This document shows, piece by piece, positions 26,089 to 34,576 of a stretch of DNA of 64,000 bases. A program made the translations under genes and the position numbers. The notes under the pieces were generated by a model, which saw nothing but the letters and a program-made list of their open reading frames with translations, ran no database searches and was not told the origin of the DNA. The DNA comes from Streptomyces sp. NBC_01669 (GTDB lineage Bacteria; Actinomycetota; Actinomycetes; Streptomycetales; Streptomycetaceae): assembly GCF_026339735.1 (NCBI RefSeq), contig NZ_JAPEQG010000002.1, positions 1,054,001-1,118,000 of the forward strand, read 5' to 3'. Within the stretch, counting starts at the first letter, position 1. Each line of letters starts with the position of its first letter.

Positions 26089-26729
26089 GCAACAACTTGC
26101 CAATACCGCCGCTCGTCCCTCTTCCCATCGACGTCCGTCCGCGGCTCGGCGAGACAACGGTCAACTACGTCCAACGCCTCGCGCGGGCCAACCACCTCAA
26201 GCCCAGCGAGTTGATCCGGATTCTGGCGCCACCACCGCACTCGGTCGGCCAGAAGCCTGCCCTGAAGCGCGTTGCCTGGGCCAGTGGCCGCTCGCCAGAG
26301 GTCCTGGCCCTCACTCTCGTGGACGCCAGCCCGGCATACCTTCCGATCTGGACGAAGCCCGATCTCCGGCTTCGACGCCATGCTTCGTTGCCGCATGACG
26401 GCTTCAACAAGATTGGGCTCATCAAGCACGAAGCCAGCTGGAGCAAGCAAAGCCTGCGCCAGATCGCCCATCGTTGGCAGATTCCTCTCTGGCTGCTCAA
26501 GCGGATCCTCAGCCCACGTTTCCCCAACGAACGACCAGTGCCGCGGCCGACCATGCCGGAAGACACGCACCAACGGCTCAAGGACCACTACGCGCGGGGC
26601 CTCACCGCGACGCAGTCGTGGCGATCGGTCCTCGACGACCACGACACCTGGCTCACGCTGTCGGCCGTCACGCAGCTCTACCTCAGCTTTCAAGACTCCA
26701 TATCAATCAAGCCGCGCCGCACTAATTAA
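26085..26729 (+). CDS. tniQ: Short TniQ-family target-selection protein
   Basis: A 214-residue protein starting GTG at 26085 (GTGA overlap with tnsC). The TniQ opening is clear: LPIDVRPRLGETTVNYVQRL followed by ARANHLKPSELI. The usual TniQ zinc knuckles (CxxC) are not seen, and the protein is much shorter than Tn7 TnsD (about 500) or Tn5053 TniQ (about 400). TniQ proteins pick the insertion site by binding DNA or a guide complex. With no CRISPR or TnsD here, this one must find its site itself or with host help. Confidence 0.8.
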   Translation: MSNNLPIPPLVPLPIDVRPRLGETTVNYVQRLARANHLKPSELIRILAPPPHSVGQKPALKRVAWASGRSPEVLALTLVDASPAYLPIWTKPDLRLRRHASLPHDGFNKIGLIKHEASWSKQSLRQIAHRWQIPLWLLKRILSPRFPNERPVPRPTMPEDTHQRLKDHYARGLTATQSWRSVLDDHDTWLTLSAVTQLYLSFQDSISIKPRRTN

Positions 26730-26854
26730 GCCGGAGCCTCGCTGCACCAACAGCTGCACGTTCGAAACGATCGTATAAAGTCCGGTGATCGACATCGGGC
26801 GTCTGGTGTCCGGTCACGCCGGGTGGTCGGGGCGGGGCGCGGGGGGCGATTCAC

Positions 26855-28264
26855 ATGGGTGGGACACGTGGACGAAAGAGTGCTCCGGCGGCCGGGCGCT
26901 CGCGTAGGCGAGCGGGCGGGAAGTCGGACGGGCTGACGCGGCGGGGCCGGATCGTTGCCTGGACCGCCGGTATCGGCGCCGTGTGCGTCCTCGGCGCCGG
27001 CGGCGCCAGTGCGTGGATCTACAACGACCTCGACGGCAACATCCATGGCGCCCACCTCGACGGCAAGCTCGGCGACGACCGCCCGGAGAACCTCAGTCCC
27101 GGGTCGCGGAACATCCTGGTCGTGGGCTCCGACAGCAGGTCCGGGGCCAACGCCCGGTACGGCGGCATGGAGGGGGGCACCATGCACTCCGACACGCTGA
27201 TGGTCCTGCACATCCCCGCGAACCGGAAGTGGGCCGCGGTCGTGTCCATACCCCGCGACTCCTGGGTGCGAATACCGGCCTGCGACAAGGGCGACGGTAC
27301 GACCTCCGAGGTCCATCACTTCAAGATCAACGAGGCGTTCTCGCTCGGCGGCACAGGCGGCGAGGTGGCCGACGCCGCCGCTTGTACCATCAAGACGATC
27401 GAAGCCAATACTGGTCTGCGCATCGACAACTTCATGTCGGTCGAATTCCAGGGGTTCAAGGGCATGGTCAACGCCCTGGACGGCATAGAGGTCTGCCCTG
27501 AGCAGGCCATCCACGACAAGAAGGCCCACCTCGATCTGGAGGCCGGCTGCCAGACGATCAGGGACGAGAAGGCGCTCGGCTACGTGCGTGCCCGCTACAG
27601 CGTGGGCGACGGCTCCGACACCGGACGTATCGGCCGCCAGCAGGAGTTCATGTCGGCGTTGGCCGAGAAGGCCAAGTCGAAGATCACCGACCCCGTCGCT
27701 CTCTACAAGTTGCTGCAGTCCCTCACCAAGTCCCTCACCACGGACGACGAACTGGCCGGTGCGAAAGCCCTCACCGGCCTCGCGTCCGAGCTGAAGGGCG
27801 TTCCCGAGGACCGGTTGACGTTCCTCACCGTTCCCAGCTATCCGCGCGAAGCCGACGTCCCGACGGACAAGGCCAATGTGGTGTGGCAGTACCCGCAGGC
27901 CGCCACCGTGTTCACCGCCCTGGCCAAGGACAGGGAGATCGACAAGAAGAGCCTGGAGGCGGACGCGAAAGATCCGCTGTACGCGTCCTCCGTGCACGTG
28001 CGTGTCCTCAACGGATCGGACGCCGAGGGGAAGGCCGCCGCGGTCGCCGAGAGACTGCGCGAGGCCGGGTTCACCGTCACGGGCACCGGCAACGCGCCGC
28101 ACCCCGGCCGCACCACGGTTACCTATCCCCCGGGCCTCGCCGACCGGGCCGCGGTCCTCGCGTCCCAGGTACCCGGCGCGCACGCTGTCGAGGACGCCGC
28201 CGCCCCGGCGGGCGAGGTCACCCTGGTGGCCGGCGCCGAACTGGACGTCGACGACCTGCGATAG
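26855..28264 (+). CDS. LytR-CpsA-Psr (LCP) family protein with LytR_C domain
   Basis: A 469-residue membrane-anchored enzyme. A basic cytoplasmic leader (residues 1-33) precedes one transmembrane helix (about 34-56, IVAWTAGIGAVCVLGAGGAS). The LCP domain shows NILVVGSDSR, the MHSDTLMVLHIP motif, the IPRDSWV arginine motif and ALGYVRARYSVGDGSDTGRI. The C-terminal LytR_C domain is at about 370-455 (VRVLNGSDAEGKAAAVAERL). LCP enzymes transfer glycopolymers from lipid carrier to peptidoglycan on the outer membrane face. It lies inside the Tn7-like transposon as cargo, same strand as the transposition operon, with a 125-base gap. Confidence 0.92.
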   Translation: MGGTRGRKSAPAAGRSRRRAGGKSDGLTRRGRIVAWTAGIGAVCVLGAGGASAWIYNDLDGNIHGAHLDGKLGDDRPENLSPGSRNILVVGSDSRSGANARYGGMEGGTMHSDTLMVLHIPANRKWAAVVSIPRDSWVRIPACDKGDGTTSEVHHFKINEAFSLGGTGGEVADAAACTIKTIEANTGLRIDNFMSVEFQGFKGMVNALDGIEVCPEQAIHDKKAHLDLEAGCQTIRDEKALGYVRARYSVGDGSDTGRIGRQQEFMSALAEKAKSKITDPVALYKLLQSLTKSLTTDDELAGAKALTGLASELKGVPEDRLTFLTVPSYPREADVPTDKANVVWQYPQAATVFTALAKDREIDKKSLEADAKDPLYASSVHVRVLNGSDAEGKAAAVAERLREAGFTVTGTGNAPHPGRTTVTYPPGLADRAAVLASQVPGAHAVEDAAAPAGEVTLVAGAELDVDDLR

Positions 28265-28404
28265 GCCACCACATCGAGAGACCGAGCGAGCTGTGCTTCC
28301 GCGTCTGCGACAGGACGCGGGAGTACGGACTCCGCGTCCGTACCGGATGCCGTCGTGCTGCGGCGGAACCAACGGTGCTGCCGGCCGCGGATTCGCCCGC
28401 TGAC

Positions 28405-28558
28405 GTCGACGCCGACAATCGAGCGCACGATCTCGTGGCTGTCCGGCTACCGCAGACTCAGCCCCCGCTACGAACGCAACCCCCGCAACTACCTGGCTTT
28501 TCTCGGCCTTGCCGCTGCCCTGTGCTGCTACAGGCGACTCCTCAAACTCACCACATAG
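28405..28558 (+). pseudogene. IS5-family transposase C-terminal fragment
   Basis: TIERTISWLSGYRRLSPRYE followed by RNPRNYLAFLGLAAALCCYR is the catalytic-Glu tail of IS5 transposases. Only the last 50 residues remain. It lies between the LCP gene and the right end of the Tn7-like transposon, so it is probably an older insertion inside the element. Confidence 0.75.
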
Positions 28559-28583
28559 GACACCGCCTAAGTGACCCAGGTCA

Positions 28584-28623
28584 CTCAAACTTCGATGACA
28601 CCCGCTCAAACTTCGATGGCACA
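28584..28623 (-). repeat. Transposon right-end TnsB-binding repeats
   Basis: CTCAAACTTCGATG occurs at 28584-28597 and 28605-28618, the reverse complement of the left-end motif, ending in GGCACA at 28623. Only two copies against three on the left, an asymmetry also known in Tn7. Confidence 0.85.
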
Positions 28624-28639
28624 GGACACTGGGATCCAG

Positions 28640-29245
28640 TCGCGTTCGGACAACGAGCGCGGCACTCGTCCCGTGGCGTTCAGCGTTCAGACCGCGGCGT
28701 TGAAGGCGGTGGCCAACGAGCGGCTGCGAACGGTGCTGACTTTCCAAGGCCGAAACGATGGCCGAGGGCCTGCCGGCGGCCGCGTCCCGGCTGTGGGACG
28801 GGGACCCGGAACCCTATCGCGGTCCCGGAGCGGGAGTGGGCGTCATGGCTGGCGGTGAGCACTCCCCCGGCCACCGGCAGGCGACCCTGCAGGAGTTTGC
28901 GCCCGATGGCATCGAACTTTCCGAGAACCGGTGGGAGCAGGATCTGCTGGCTCGGGCCGCGAGGGCACCTGCGACCATTCGGCTGTGAGCCAGAGGCTGC
29001 CCGGGCAGCTGGCCTGCGCATGCCTCCACGATGAGGCGACTCGGCGTTTTCTGACAGGACCGCGGTCCAACGCGGACAATGAACAGGCCCGAACCCTGCC
29101 CATAATTTCGGGTCGCACCACCAGCCCGGCCCCTCCGGCAGGACCGGTACGGCACGGGCGAGCGCCACTTGGATGGGAACTCCACGAACCAGGCCTGCGA
29201 AGACCGCCCCACGCCAGCACCCGGAGCGGTCCGTACGGCCCTGCG
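28640..29245 (+). pseudogene. Unrecognised frameshifted remnant and empty stretch
   Basis: Plus-strand pieces SVQTAALKAVANERLRTVLT, PEREWASWLAVSTPP and LQEFAPDGIELSENRWEQDL look like parts of one former protein spread over three frames up to a stop at 28988. I cannot name the family. From 28989 to 29245 nothing is recognisable. Confidence 0.4.
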
Positions 29246-30412
29246 TCAGTGCTGCATGTGGTCGCCGTAGCCCTGGCCGGTGTCGGGAGTGCCGCCCATC
29301 ATGTGCAACATGGTCAGCCCGCCGGTCCGCAAGAACCGCACCAGGAGCACGGCTGCGAGGATGAGGAAGGCAATGTTGAGCCAGGTGGTGTAGTTCCAGC
29401 TGACGCCTTCCATGGGGACCTTCGCGTCGGCCTGATCGGGGATCAGACCGAGGCCGCCGAAGGCGAACTCCACGATGTATCCCGCAATGACCATCGCGAG
29501 GTAGAAGGTGCCGATGAGGAAGGCGGCCATCTTCGCGCCGTAGTACTTCCGGTAGATGTTGAGGATCGGCAGGATCAGCAGGTCGGCAAAGATGAACGCC
29601 ACCACGCCGCCGAAGCTGATCCCTCCCTTCCACAGCACCACTGCCAGCGGCACATTCCCGATGGAGCACACGAACGAGGCGATCGCCACCAGCGGGCCGA
29701 CGATGGGCCCCCACAGTTTGGCGGCGAGCGGGTGGCCGTCGAAGAAGAAGGTGCGCCAGAACGAGTCCGGGACCCAGGCGGCGATGGCGCCGGCGATGAG
29801 CAGACCGACGACCAGGTCACGCAGGATCGCCGCCCATTCCATGACGAACACATGGCTGGTGGCGGTGAAGCCCTCGCGGGAGAACAGGCGCCGGGTGAAG
29901 GTGCCGTTGCGCTGCACGGACATGTCCATCGCGGCGTGGCCCTCCATCGACCCGGCAAGGCCCCGCTTGGCCTGTTCGCGGGCCTGGCGCAGGAGCCCCG
30001 TGCGCAGGAACAGCCGAAACAGGACGGCCAGCACAATGATCATGATGGGGCCACCAACGAACTCTGCGGCGGTGAACTGCCAGCCCATCAGCAGCGCCAG
30101 GATGACACCGAGCTCGACGACGAGGTTGGTGGAGGCGATCTCGAAGGCCATCGCGGCGGTGAAGTTCGCGCCCTTGCGGAACAGCGAGCGGGCCAGCGCC
30201 ACCGCGGCGTAGGAGCAGGACGAGGACGCCACGCCCAGGCCCGCGGAGACGGCGAGGGTGCGGGGCCGGTCGTCGCCGAGCAGAGAGACGATGGTGGACT
30301 TGCGGACCACGGCTTGGACGACGGCGGACAGGGCGAAGCCCAGGATCAGGGCCCAGGTGATCTCCCAGGTCATGGACCCCGTGATCGACAGTGCGTGCAG
30401 TACGGCGTGCAT
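29246..30412 (-). CDS. Permease of the ArsP/UPF0718 (DUF318) family
   Basis: A 388-residue protein with about eight to ten hydrophobic segments in two repeated halves. Hallmarks: GLGVASSSCSYAAVALARSL (the Cys-containing loop of this family) and, in the second half, SFVCSIGNVPLAVVLWKGG. Relatives export trivalent organoarsenicals or accompany copper/heavy-metal genes. The His-rich tail (MLHMMGGTP...YGDHMQH) supports a metal link. No partner metal genes are intact nearby. ATG at 30412 has no strong ribosome-binding site, but upstream in-frame starts are less conserved. Confidence 0.85.
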   Translation of the reverse strand: MHAVLHALSITGSMTWEITWALILGFALSAVVQAVVRKSTIVSLLGDDRPRTLAVSAGLGVASSSCSYAAVALARSLFRKGANFTAAMAFEIASTNLVVELGVILALLMGWQFTAAEFVGGPIMIIVLAVLFRLFLRTGLLRQAREQAKRGLAGSMEGHAAMDMSVQRNGTFTRRLFSREGFTATSHVFVMEWAAILRDLVVGLLIAGAIAAWVPDSFWRTFFFDGHPLAAKLWGPIVGPLVAIASFVCSIGNVPLAVVLWKGGISFGGVVAFIFADLLILPILNIYRKYYGAKMAAFLIGTFYLAMVIAGYIVEFAFGGLGLIPDQADAKVPMEGVSWNYTTWLNIAFLILAAVLLVRFLRTGGLTMLHMMGGTPDTGQGYGDHMQH

Positions 30413-30918
30413 CCGTGAAGCCTTCCCTCCGAAGTGCGGCGTACGGCCGGCGGACACGCCCAATGGCAGGCAACCCTCCTGTCGGCCGGGGTGCGGGGCG
30501 CCGCCGCAGGGAGCGGCGGCGCCCGCCGGGGTCAGCCGACGTGCAGGGTCAGGGCGGCGGTGTGGAGCGTGCTGCCGGTCTGGAACTGCAGGAACACCCG
30601 CCAGCCCGTGTCCGTGCGCAGGTGCACCCGCCGCGGTGCAGCATCGCCGTGTCGCCGGTCCGCCGCGGCTTGATCTTCCAGAACTGCTCGGCCCGCGCCC
30701 CCTCCTGGCGCCGCTGCTCCGGCTGCTCCTGGATCTCCAGCGAATCCGGGGTCTGGCGCAGCGAGCATTCCGGCCACTCGGCCGGCGCCCGGTTCTTGTC
30801 CAGGTCGGACAGGGAGCCGGACTACGCCGCCCCTACCCCGGTTTCGTGGGTGTGCTTGAGCGCCATCCGAGCTAGGACATTTCGGCAACGCGGGAAGCGC
30901 GCTTGCCAGGGCGTGGCC
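30413..30918. other. Stretch with an unassigned minus-strand fragment
   Basis: Minus-strand reading near 30535-30640 ends TDTGWRVFLQFQTGSTLHTA before a stop, and another frame reads ARAEQFWKIKPRRTGDTAML. Neither gives a complete gene or a family I recognise. Confidence 0.35.
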
Positions 30919-30950
30919 GCCCGATCAGAGGTCACCCGACAGGCTCTCAG
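30919..30950. repeat. 32-bp repeat shared with 58437-58469
   Basis: GCCCGATCAGAGGTCACCCG continuing ACAGGCTCTCAG; the second copy at 58437-58469 differs by one inserted A. Here it abuts the 3' end of an IS5-type transposase remnant, so it may be an insertion-sequence end; the second copy would then be a solo end. Confidence 0.6.
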
Positions 30951-31588
30951 TCGTCTCCGGGCAATTGATGAAGTGCCTCGCTCTTCTCCGGTACGCCGCT
31001 CTGGCTCTGTCGACGGTCGTTGCGCCCGGTCGGCGTCGTACCGGAGGCCTGGATGGATGTGTGTGAGGTATCGGCGGAGGACGTCGAGCTGGAGTACGTC
31101 AGCACGTCCGGGTCGCGCGAGCGTCGTCCGCTCTTCCCGCTCGGGGTCGTTTCCGGCGCCCTACCCGTCATGTTCTTCGGGGCCGCCCCCTTTTGCCGGG
31201 CCTGCTCCTCGGCAGTGGCCTTCTCCAGAGCGGTGATGACGTCCTGGCCCAGGTGCATCCCGGCAGCGTCGTGGTGGGCCCGGGCAGTGGTGGAGTCCAC
31301 GCTGACCAGGGACAAGTCCACCTCACCCCGCTTAACGGCTTCCGCGATCAGGCCCTCCGCCAGGGCTTCGAAGACACCTGCGTCCCTCCACTGCCGGAAG
31401 CGGTTGCGGACGGTCGGCCAGGCACCGAACTCCCCCGGCTTCTCCCGCCACTGCCCGCCCGTCCTGAACCGCCAGATCACGCCCTCGAACTGCTGCCGCA
31501 ACCGCTCGGGGTACGGGCCGAACCCACCGATCGGCAGGTAAGGCTCGATGAAATCCCACCCGTCATCCGTCAGTTGCAGCCGCGTCAT
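30947..31588 (-). pseudogene. IS5-family transposase, C-terminally frameshifted
   Basis: Begins MTRLQLTDDGWDFIEPYLPI with the DUF4096-type N-domain and RFRQWRDAGVFEALAEGL; the first catalytic Asp is in SVDSTTARAHHDAAG. After about residue 150 (SGKSGRRSRDP) the frame shifts and the second Asp and Glu are missing, so the enzyme is dead. The 32-bp repeat at 30919-30950 lies at its 3' end. Confidence 0.85.
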
Positions 31589-31659
31589 GCAAGACGATGA
31601 CCGGATCAGGCCCCGTCAGAGGGCCAATCCCGCAGATTGATCGCAACCAAATACGCACC

Positions 31660-32814
31660 CTATTCGGGCAGGTGGTAGACGGCGAGGGCCGCGGTGTCGT
31701 CGTGGAGGCGGTTGTTGCTGTAGGTGAGGAGGTCGTGATGGAGACGATCGAGGAGTTCCCGGGGCTGGAGGGGGCCCCAGGAGAGGACACGTTGACGGAG
31801 GGGGTAGAAGGTCCCGGTGGGGTCGCGTGCTTCGGTGACGCCGTCGGTGTAGAGCAGCAACTGGTCGCCGGGGCGGAAGGGGTATTCATCGACGTGGTAG
31901 GCCTCCGGGAGAAGCATGCCGAGGTTGAGGGGCGGTGCGGGGTCGGCCGTCTCCAGCTCAGTGACTCCGTCGGGGCGGATGAGGAGGGGCGGCGGGTGGC
32001 CGCAATTGACGATGCGGACCACGTGGCGGCTGGGGATCTCCGCGAAGACGGCAGTGACGAAGCGCTCGCCCATATCGTTTCCGGCTAGGTGGGCGGCCCT
32101 GCGGTTCATGCTGGCCTCCACCCGGCGGGCAACGGCGACGAGGTCGGGTTCGTCGTGGGCAGCCTCGCGAAAGGCGCCGAGGAGGGTGGCGGCAGTCTCC
32201 ACGGCGGGGAGTCCCTTGCCGCGGACGTCGCCGATGACAAGGCGGAGTCCGTAGGTAGTGGGGACGGCCTCATACAGGTCACCGCCGATGCGTGCTTCCG
32301 CGGCGGCGGATAGGTAGAGGTCTTCCACCAGAAGGGGGCCGATGCGGTGAGGGACCGGGCTGAGCAGGACACGCTGCGCGATCTCGGCCACGGAACGCAC
32401 GGTGGCGAGAGTGCGTTCCCGGCGGATGCGGTGGGCAGCCAGGATTGTTCCAAGGACGCCGACCAGAGCTGTGCACAGGTAGGCAGCCACGTAATGGCGC
32501 TCCCACACGTATTCCACCGGGCGGCCCGCGCAGCACGGGGTACCGGCAAGGACCGCTTCGAAGGCGATCGCGAACGCGGTGAGGGCAGCGACTGTAGCGG
32601 GGCCGTGGGCGAAGGCGGCAATCACAGGGAGGGCGATGAGCAGGAAGCTCACCGGCCACTGCACGGGCGTAATGGGTTCGAGCACCAGGATGCCCGCGAT
32701 GTAGAAGGCGGGCAGCCAGCGCATCCATGCGGGCGCGGCCGGCACCTGCGGGCCCCCACCGCCAGGCCGCGCTGCCGAGCCGCTCGCCGCCCCGGGGCGG
32801 CCCGGCCGCCTCAC
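31660..32814 (-). CDS. PP2C-type (SpoIIE) serine phosphatase, membrane-bound
   Basis: A 384-residue protein. After a Gly/Pro-rich leader there are four or five hydrophobic segments at about residues 30-130 (FYIAGILVLEPITPVQWPVS, VAAYLCTALVGVLGTILAAH). Residues about 150-380 are the SpoIIE catalytic domain: EARIGGDLYEAVP, LVIGDVRGKGLPA, CGHPPPLLI, YTDGVTEARD and DDTAALAVY supply the acidic metal ligands. Such phosphatases usually activate sigma factors through anti-anti-sigma proteins in Streptomyces. No sigma or anti-sigma gene is adjacent, so its partner is elsewhere. Start codon ATG 32814. Confidence 0.9.
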   Translation of the reverse strand: MRRPGRPGAASGSAARPGGGGPQVPAAPAWMRWLPAFYIAGILVLEPITPVQWPVSFLLIALPVIAAFAHGPATVAALTAFAIAFEAVLAGTPCCAGRPVEYVWERHYVAAYLCTALVGVLGTILAAHRIRRERTLATVRSVAEIAQRVLLSPVPHRIGPLLVEDLYLSAAAEARIGGDLYEAVPTTYGLRLVIGDVRGKGLPAVETAATLLGAFREAAHDEPDLVAVARRVEASMNRRAAHLAGNDMGERFVTAVFAEIPSRHVVRIVNCGHPPPLLIRPDGVTELETADPAPPLNLGMLLPEAYHVDEYPFRPGDQLLLYTDGVTEARDPTGTFYPLRQRVLSWGPLQPRELLDRLHHDLLTYSNNRLHDDTAALAVYHLPE

Positions 32815-33256
32815 TGCTCACTCCGTCGCGGAGTGAGCGGCGCGAACACGGACGCTGCCCGGTCGGAGGACGAAGCTACCGTGTGGCCTGCACACGGACG
32901 GCGCTCCTGGCGGCTCCACTCACACAGCCTGTACACGCGGGACTCCTGGCACATGAGGTGGTCAGGGTGTCCATCTTGCTGCGCCGCTGCGCTTCGGGCC
33001 GGCCATTGCTCCAGCCAATGGCATGTCAGAACCTTTGTGCGCGTGACTGTTCTGTGCCGGTGAATTTCGATGGGACGCCATCGGAGTTTGAGTGGCGTGG
33101 GTCACCGTCCGCGGCCGCGTCATCGCGCTGGACCGGTGTTGCCGCCCCCGCCTGGCCGGCGGGATGCGACCTCTGCGCGACGGGAGCGCAACGGATGGGG
33201 CATGCCGTCGGGCATCGAATGGTCCGGTCCCGGATCCGGCAGCATCTGGGAGAACG
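32815..33256. other. Stretch without a gene, containing Tn7-like end motifs
   Basis: No convincing coding frame. At 33063-33092 TTTCGATGG and CCATCGGAGTTTGAG resemble the end repeats of the 22.1-28.6 kb transposon. Confidence 0.5.
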
Positions 33257-34024
33257 TCAGGGCAGGGTCAGGATGCGGGGGCCCTGGTCGGTGATGGCGA
33301 CGGTGTGCTCGATGTGGGCGGCCCTGCTGCCGTCGGTGGTGCGCAGGGTCCAGCCATCGATATCGGTGCGGTAGGTGTTCTGCCCGCCGGCCATGAGCAT
33401 GGGTTCGATGGCGAGGACCAGGCCGTGGCGGAGGGGGAAGCCACGGCCGGGGCGGCCGCGGTTGGGGACATGAGGATCTTCGTGCATGCGGCGGCCGATG
33501 CCGTGGCCGCCGAAGTCGGCGGGCATGCCGCAGCCCGCCTTGCGGGCGACGGTGTCGACGGCGTGGGAGATGTCGCCGATGCGACTGCCCACCTGGGCGG
33601 CGGCAATGCCGGCGTCGAGGGCTTGCTGGGTGGCTTCGATCAGATCGAGGTCGCCGGGGCTTGGCGTTCCGACGGTGAAGGTGATGGCCGCGTCGCCCGT
33701 CCAGCCGTCGAGCTGTGCGCCGCAGTCGATGCTCACCAGGTCGCCGTCGCGCAGCCGGTAGCCGGTGGGGATGCCGTGCGACACGGCGTCGTTGACGGAC
33801 GTGCAGATCACGGCCGGGAAGGCGACCGGGGCGAAGGACGGCCGGTATCCGAGGAATGGGGAGGCGGCTCCGGCCTCGGCCAGAACTGACCGGGCCGCTT
33901 CGTCCAGTTCTTGCAGGGACACCCCCACGCCGGCTGCTTCTCGGACTGCGGCCAGGGCGCGGGCCACCACACGTCCGGCTTCCCGCATCGCGTCCAATGA
34001 GGCATCGGTCTTGATCTCCACCAT
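33257..34024 (-). CDS. map: Type I methionine aminopeptidase
   Basis: A 255-residue pita-bread-fold peptidase removing N-terminal Met from new proteins. All five metal ligands are readable: two Asp in LDGWTGDAA, His in FGGHGIGRRM, Glu in LAIEPMLMAG and Glu in AHIEHTVAIT. No N-terminal SH3 zinc extension. Streptomyces has housekeeping copies, so this is an extra one. It is divergent from a small XRE regulator across a 58-base gap that holds a 22-bp palindrome, suggesting that expression is switched. An accessory copy could serve against a MetAP-targeting compound or under stress; that is speculation. Confidence 0.93.
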   Translation of the reverse strand: MVEIKTDASLDAMREAGRVVARALAAVREAAGVGVSLQELDEAARSVLAEAGAASPFLGYRPSFAPVAFPAVICTSVNDAVSHGIPTGYRLRDGDLVSIDCGAQLDGWTGDAAITFTVGTPSPGDLDLIEATQQALDAGIAAAQVGSRIGDISHAVDTVARKAGCGMPADFGGHGIGRRMHEDPHVPNRGRPGRGFPLRHGLVLAIEPMLMAGGQNTYRTDIDGWTLRTTDGSRAAHIEHTVAITDQGPRILTLP

Positions 34025-34053
34025 GTGTGTGACTCCTGCAGCACGTCGACCCA

Positions 34054-34075
34054 ATACTTATACCGGTATTAGTAT
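34054..34075. promoter_or_regulatory. 22-bp palindromic operator between map and XRE gene
   Basis: Centred on ACCGGT with 20 of 22 bases symmetric; the core reads TATACCGGTATTAGTA. It is AT-rich against the background and lies 8 bases from the XRE start and 30 from the map start, so one bound dimer could control both. Confidence 0.7.
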
Positions 34076-34082
34076 CACGGTC

Positions 34083-34358
34083 ATGGTGAGAACTCCTCTG
34101 ACACCGTGGGAACGGGAACGCGGCGAGCGGTTCGGCGCGCTGCTGCGTCGAGCGCGCGGCAGCCGCAGCATGGCGGAGGTGGCGGCCGCGGCGGGGGTTT
34201 CCACGGAGACCCTGCGCAAGATCGAAACCGGCCGGGCCCCGACCCCCACCTTCTTCACCATCGCGGCCCTGGCCGCCGCGCTGCACATGTTTCTGGACGA
34301 GTTGGCGGCCGCGTGCGCGCATGACCCGGACTGGCAGGAACCGGCGCTCTCGGCTTGA
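34083..34358 (+). CDS. Small XRE-family regulator
   Basis: A 91-residue helix-turn-helix protein: ERFGALLRRARGSRSMAEVA, AAGVSTETLRKIETGRAP and FFTIAALAAALHMFLDEL cover the whole XRE fold. No extra ligand domain. It is divergent from map and probably binds the palindrome at 34054-34075, repressing map and itself. ATG 34083 is preceded by a weak Shine-Dalgarno; the start lies inside the likely promoter of the opposite gene. Confidence 0.88.
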   Translation: MVRTPLTPWERERGERFGALLRRARGSRSMAEVAAAAGVSTETLRKIETGRAPTPTFFTIAALAAALHMFLDELAAACAHDPDWQEPALSA

Positions 34359-34544
34359 GGAGTGGGCAGCGCCGCACCCTGTATCGCTCAACCAACCTTC
34401 GGTGGCACGAACTTGCGGTGATCAAACTCCGCTGCAGCAGGGCGCGGCGCCACCCGTAGGGCAGGGCGCGAACGTCGCCGGCAGCCGTGGCAAGGATGTC
34501 GAAGGCGCCGCCAGACTCCCCGGCTTCGGCGAGGGGGAAGGTGA

Positions 34545-34576
34545 CTCCTCCACCCCGTGAACGGGGTGGCTTCTCG
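34545..34576 (-). ncRNA. Right-end hairpin of truncated TnpB element
   Basis: CCACCCC pairs with GGGGTGG around a short loop behind the truncated tnpB, in the same place and context (GTGACTCCTCC outside, CGCTATGCCGG inside) as the hairpin at 8025-8045 but with different stem bases. Confidence 0.45.

Larger units (their letters stand above)
22129..28623. mobile_element. Tn7-like transposon (tnsA-orf-tnsB-tnsC-tniQ, LCP cargo)
   Basis: A five-gene transposition operon followed by cargo, bounded by repeated end motifs: three (C)CATCGAANNTTGATC copies at the left (22134-22199) and two inverted copies at the right (28584-28618), with tips TGTG...CACA. Genes encode the TnsA endonuclease, a small accessory protein, the TnsB DDE integrase, the TnsC/TniB ATPase and a short TniQ. 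No 5-bp target duplication is visible (left flank TCACC, right flank GGACA). It sits about 120 bases upstream of the tap start codon. Confidence 0.85.
33078..34431. mobile_element. Possible non-autonomous element with degenerate Tn7-like ends
   Basis: CCATCGGAGTTTGAG at 33078-33092 differs by one base from the transposon's CCATCGAAGTTTGAG. At the other side GATCAAACTCCG (34420-34431) and a CTCAACC...CTTCGGTGGCAC block (34387-34408) are in the opposite, right-end orientation. Between them lie only map and its XRE regulator. It would be a cargo-only derivative mobilised by TnsABC in trans; motif degeneration makes this tentative. Confidence 0.35.

Noticed and set aside
22129..28623. CRISPR-associated (CAST) version of the Tn7-like transposon
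   Set aside because: No cas genes, no repeat-spacer array and no guide-like repeat inside or near the element; the direct repeats at the ends fit TnsB sites.
22124..28628. 5-bp target duplication of the Tn7-like transposon
   Set aside because: Left flank TCACC and right flank GGACA do not match under any nearby placement of the ends.
31020..31600. Plus-strand reading frames over the IS5 remnant
   Set aside because: Antisense of the recognisable minus-strand transposase; no ribosome-binding site or family match.
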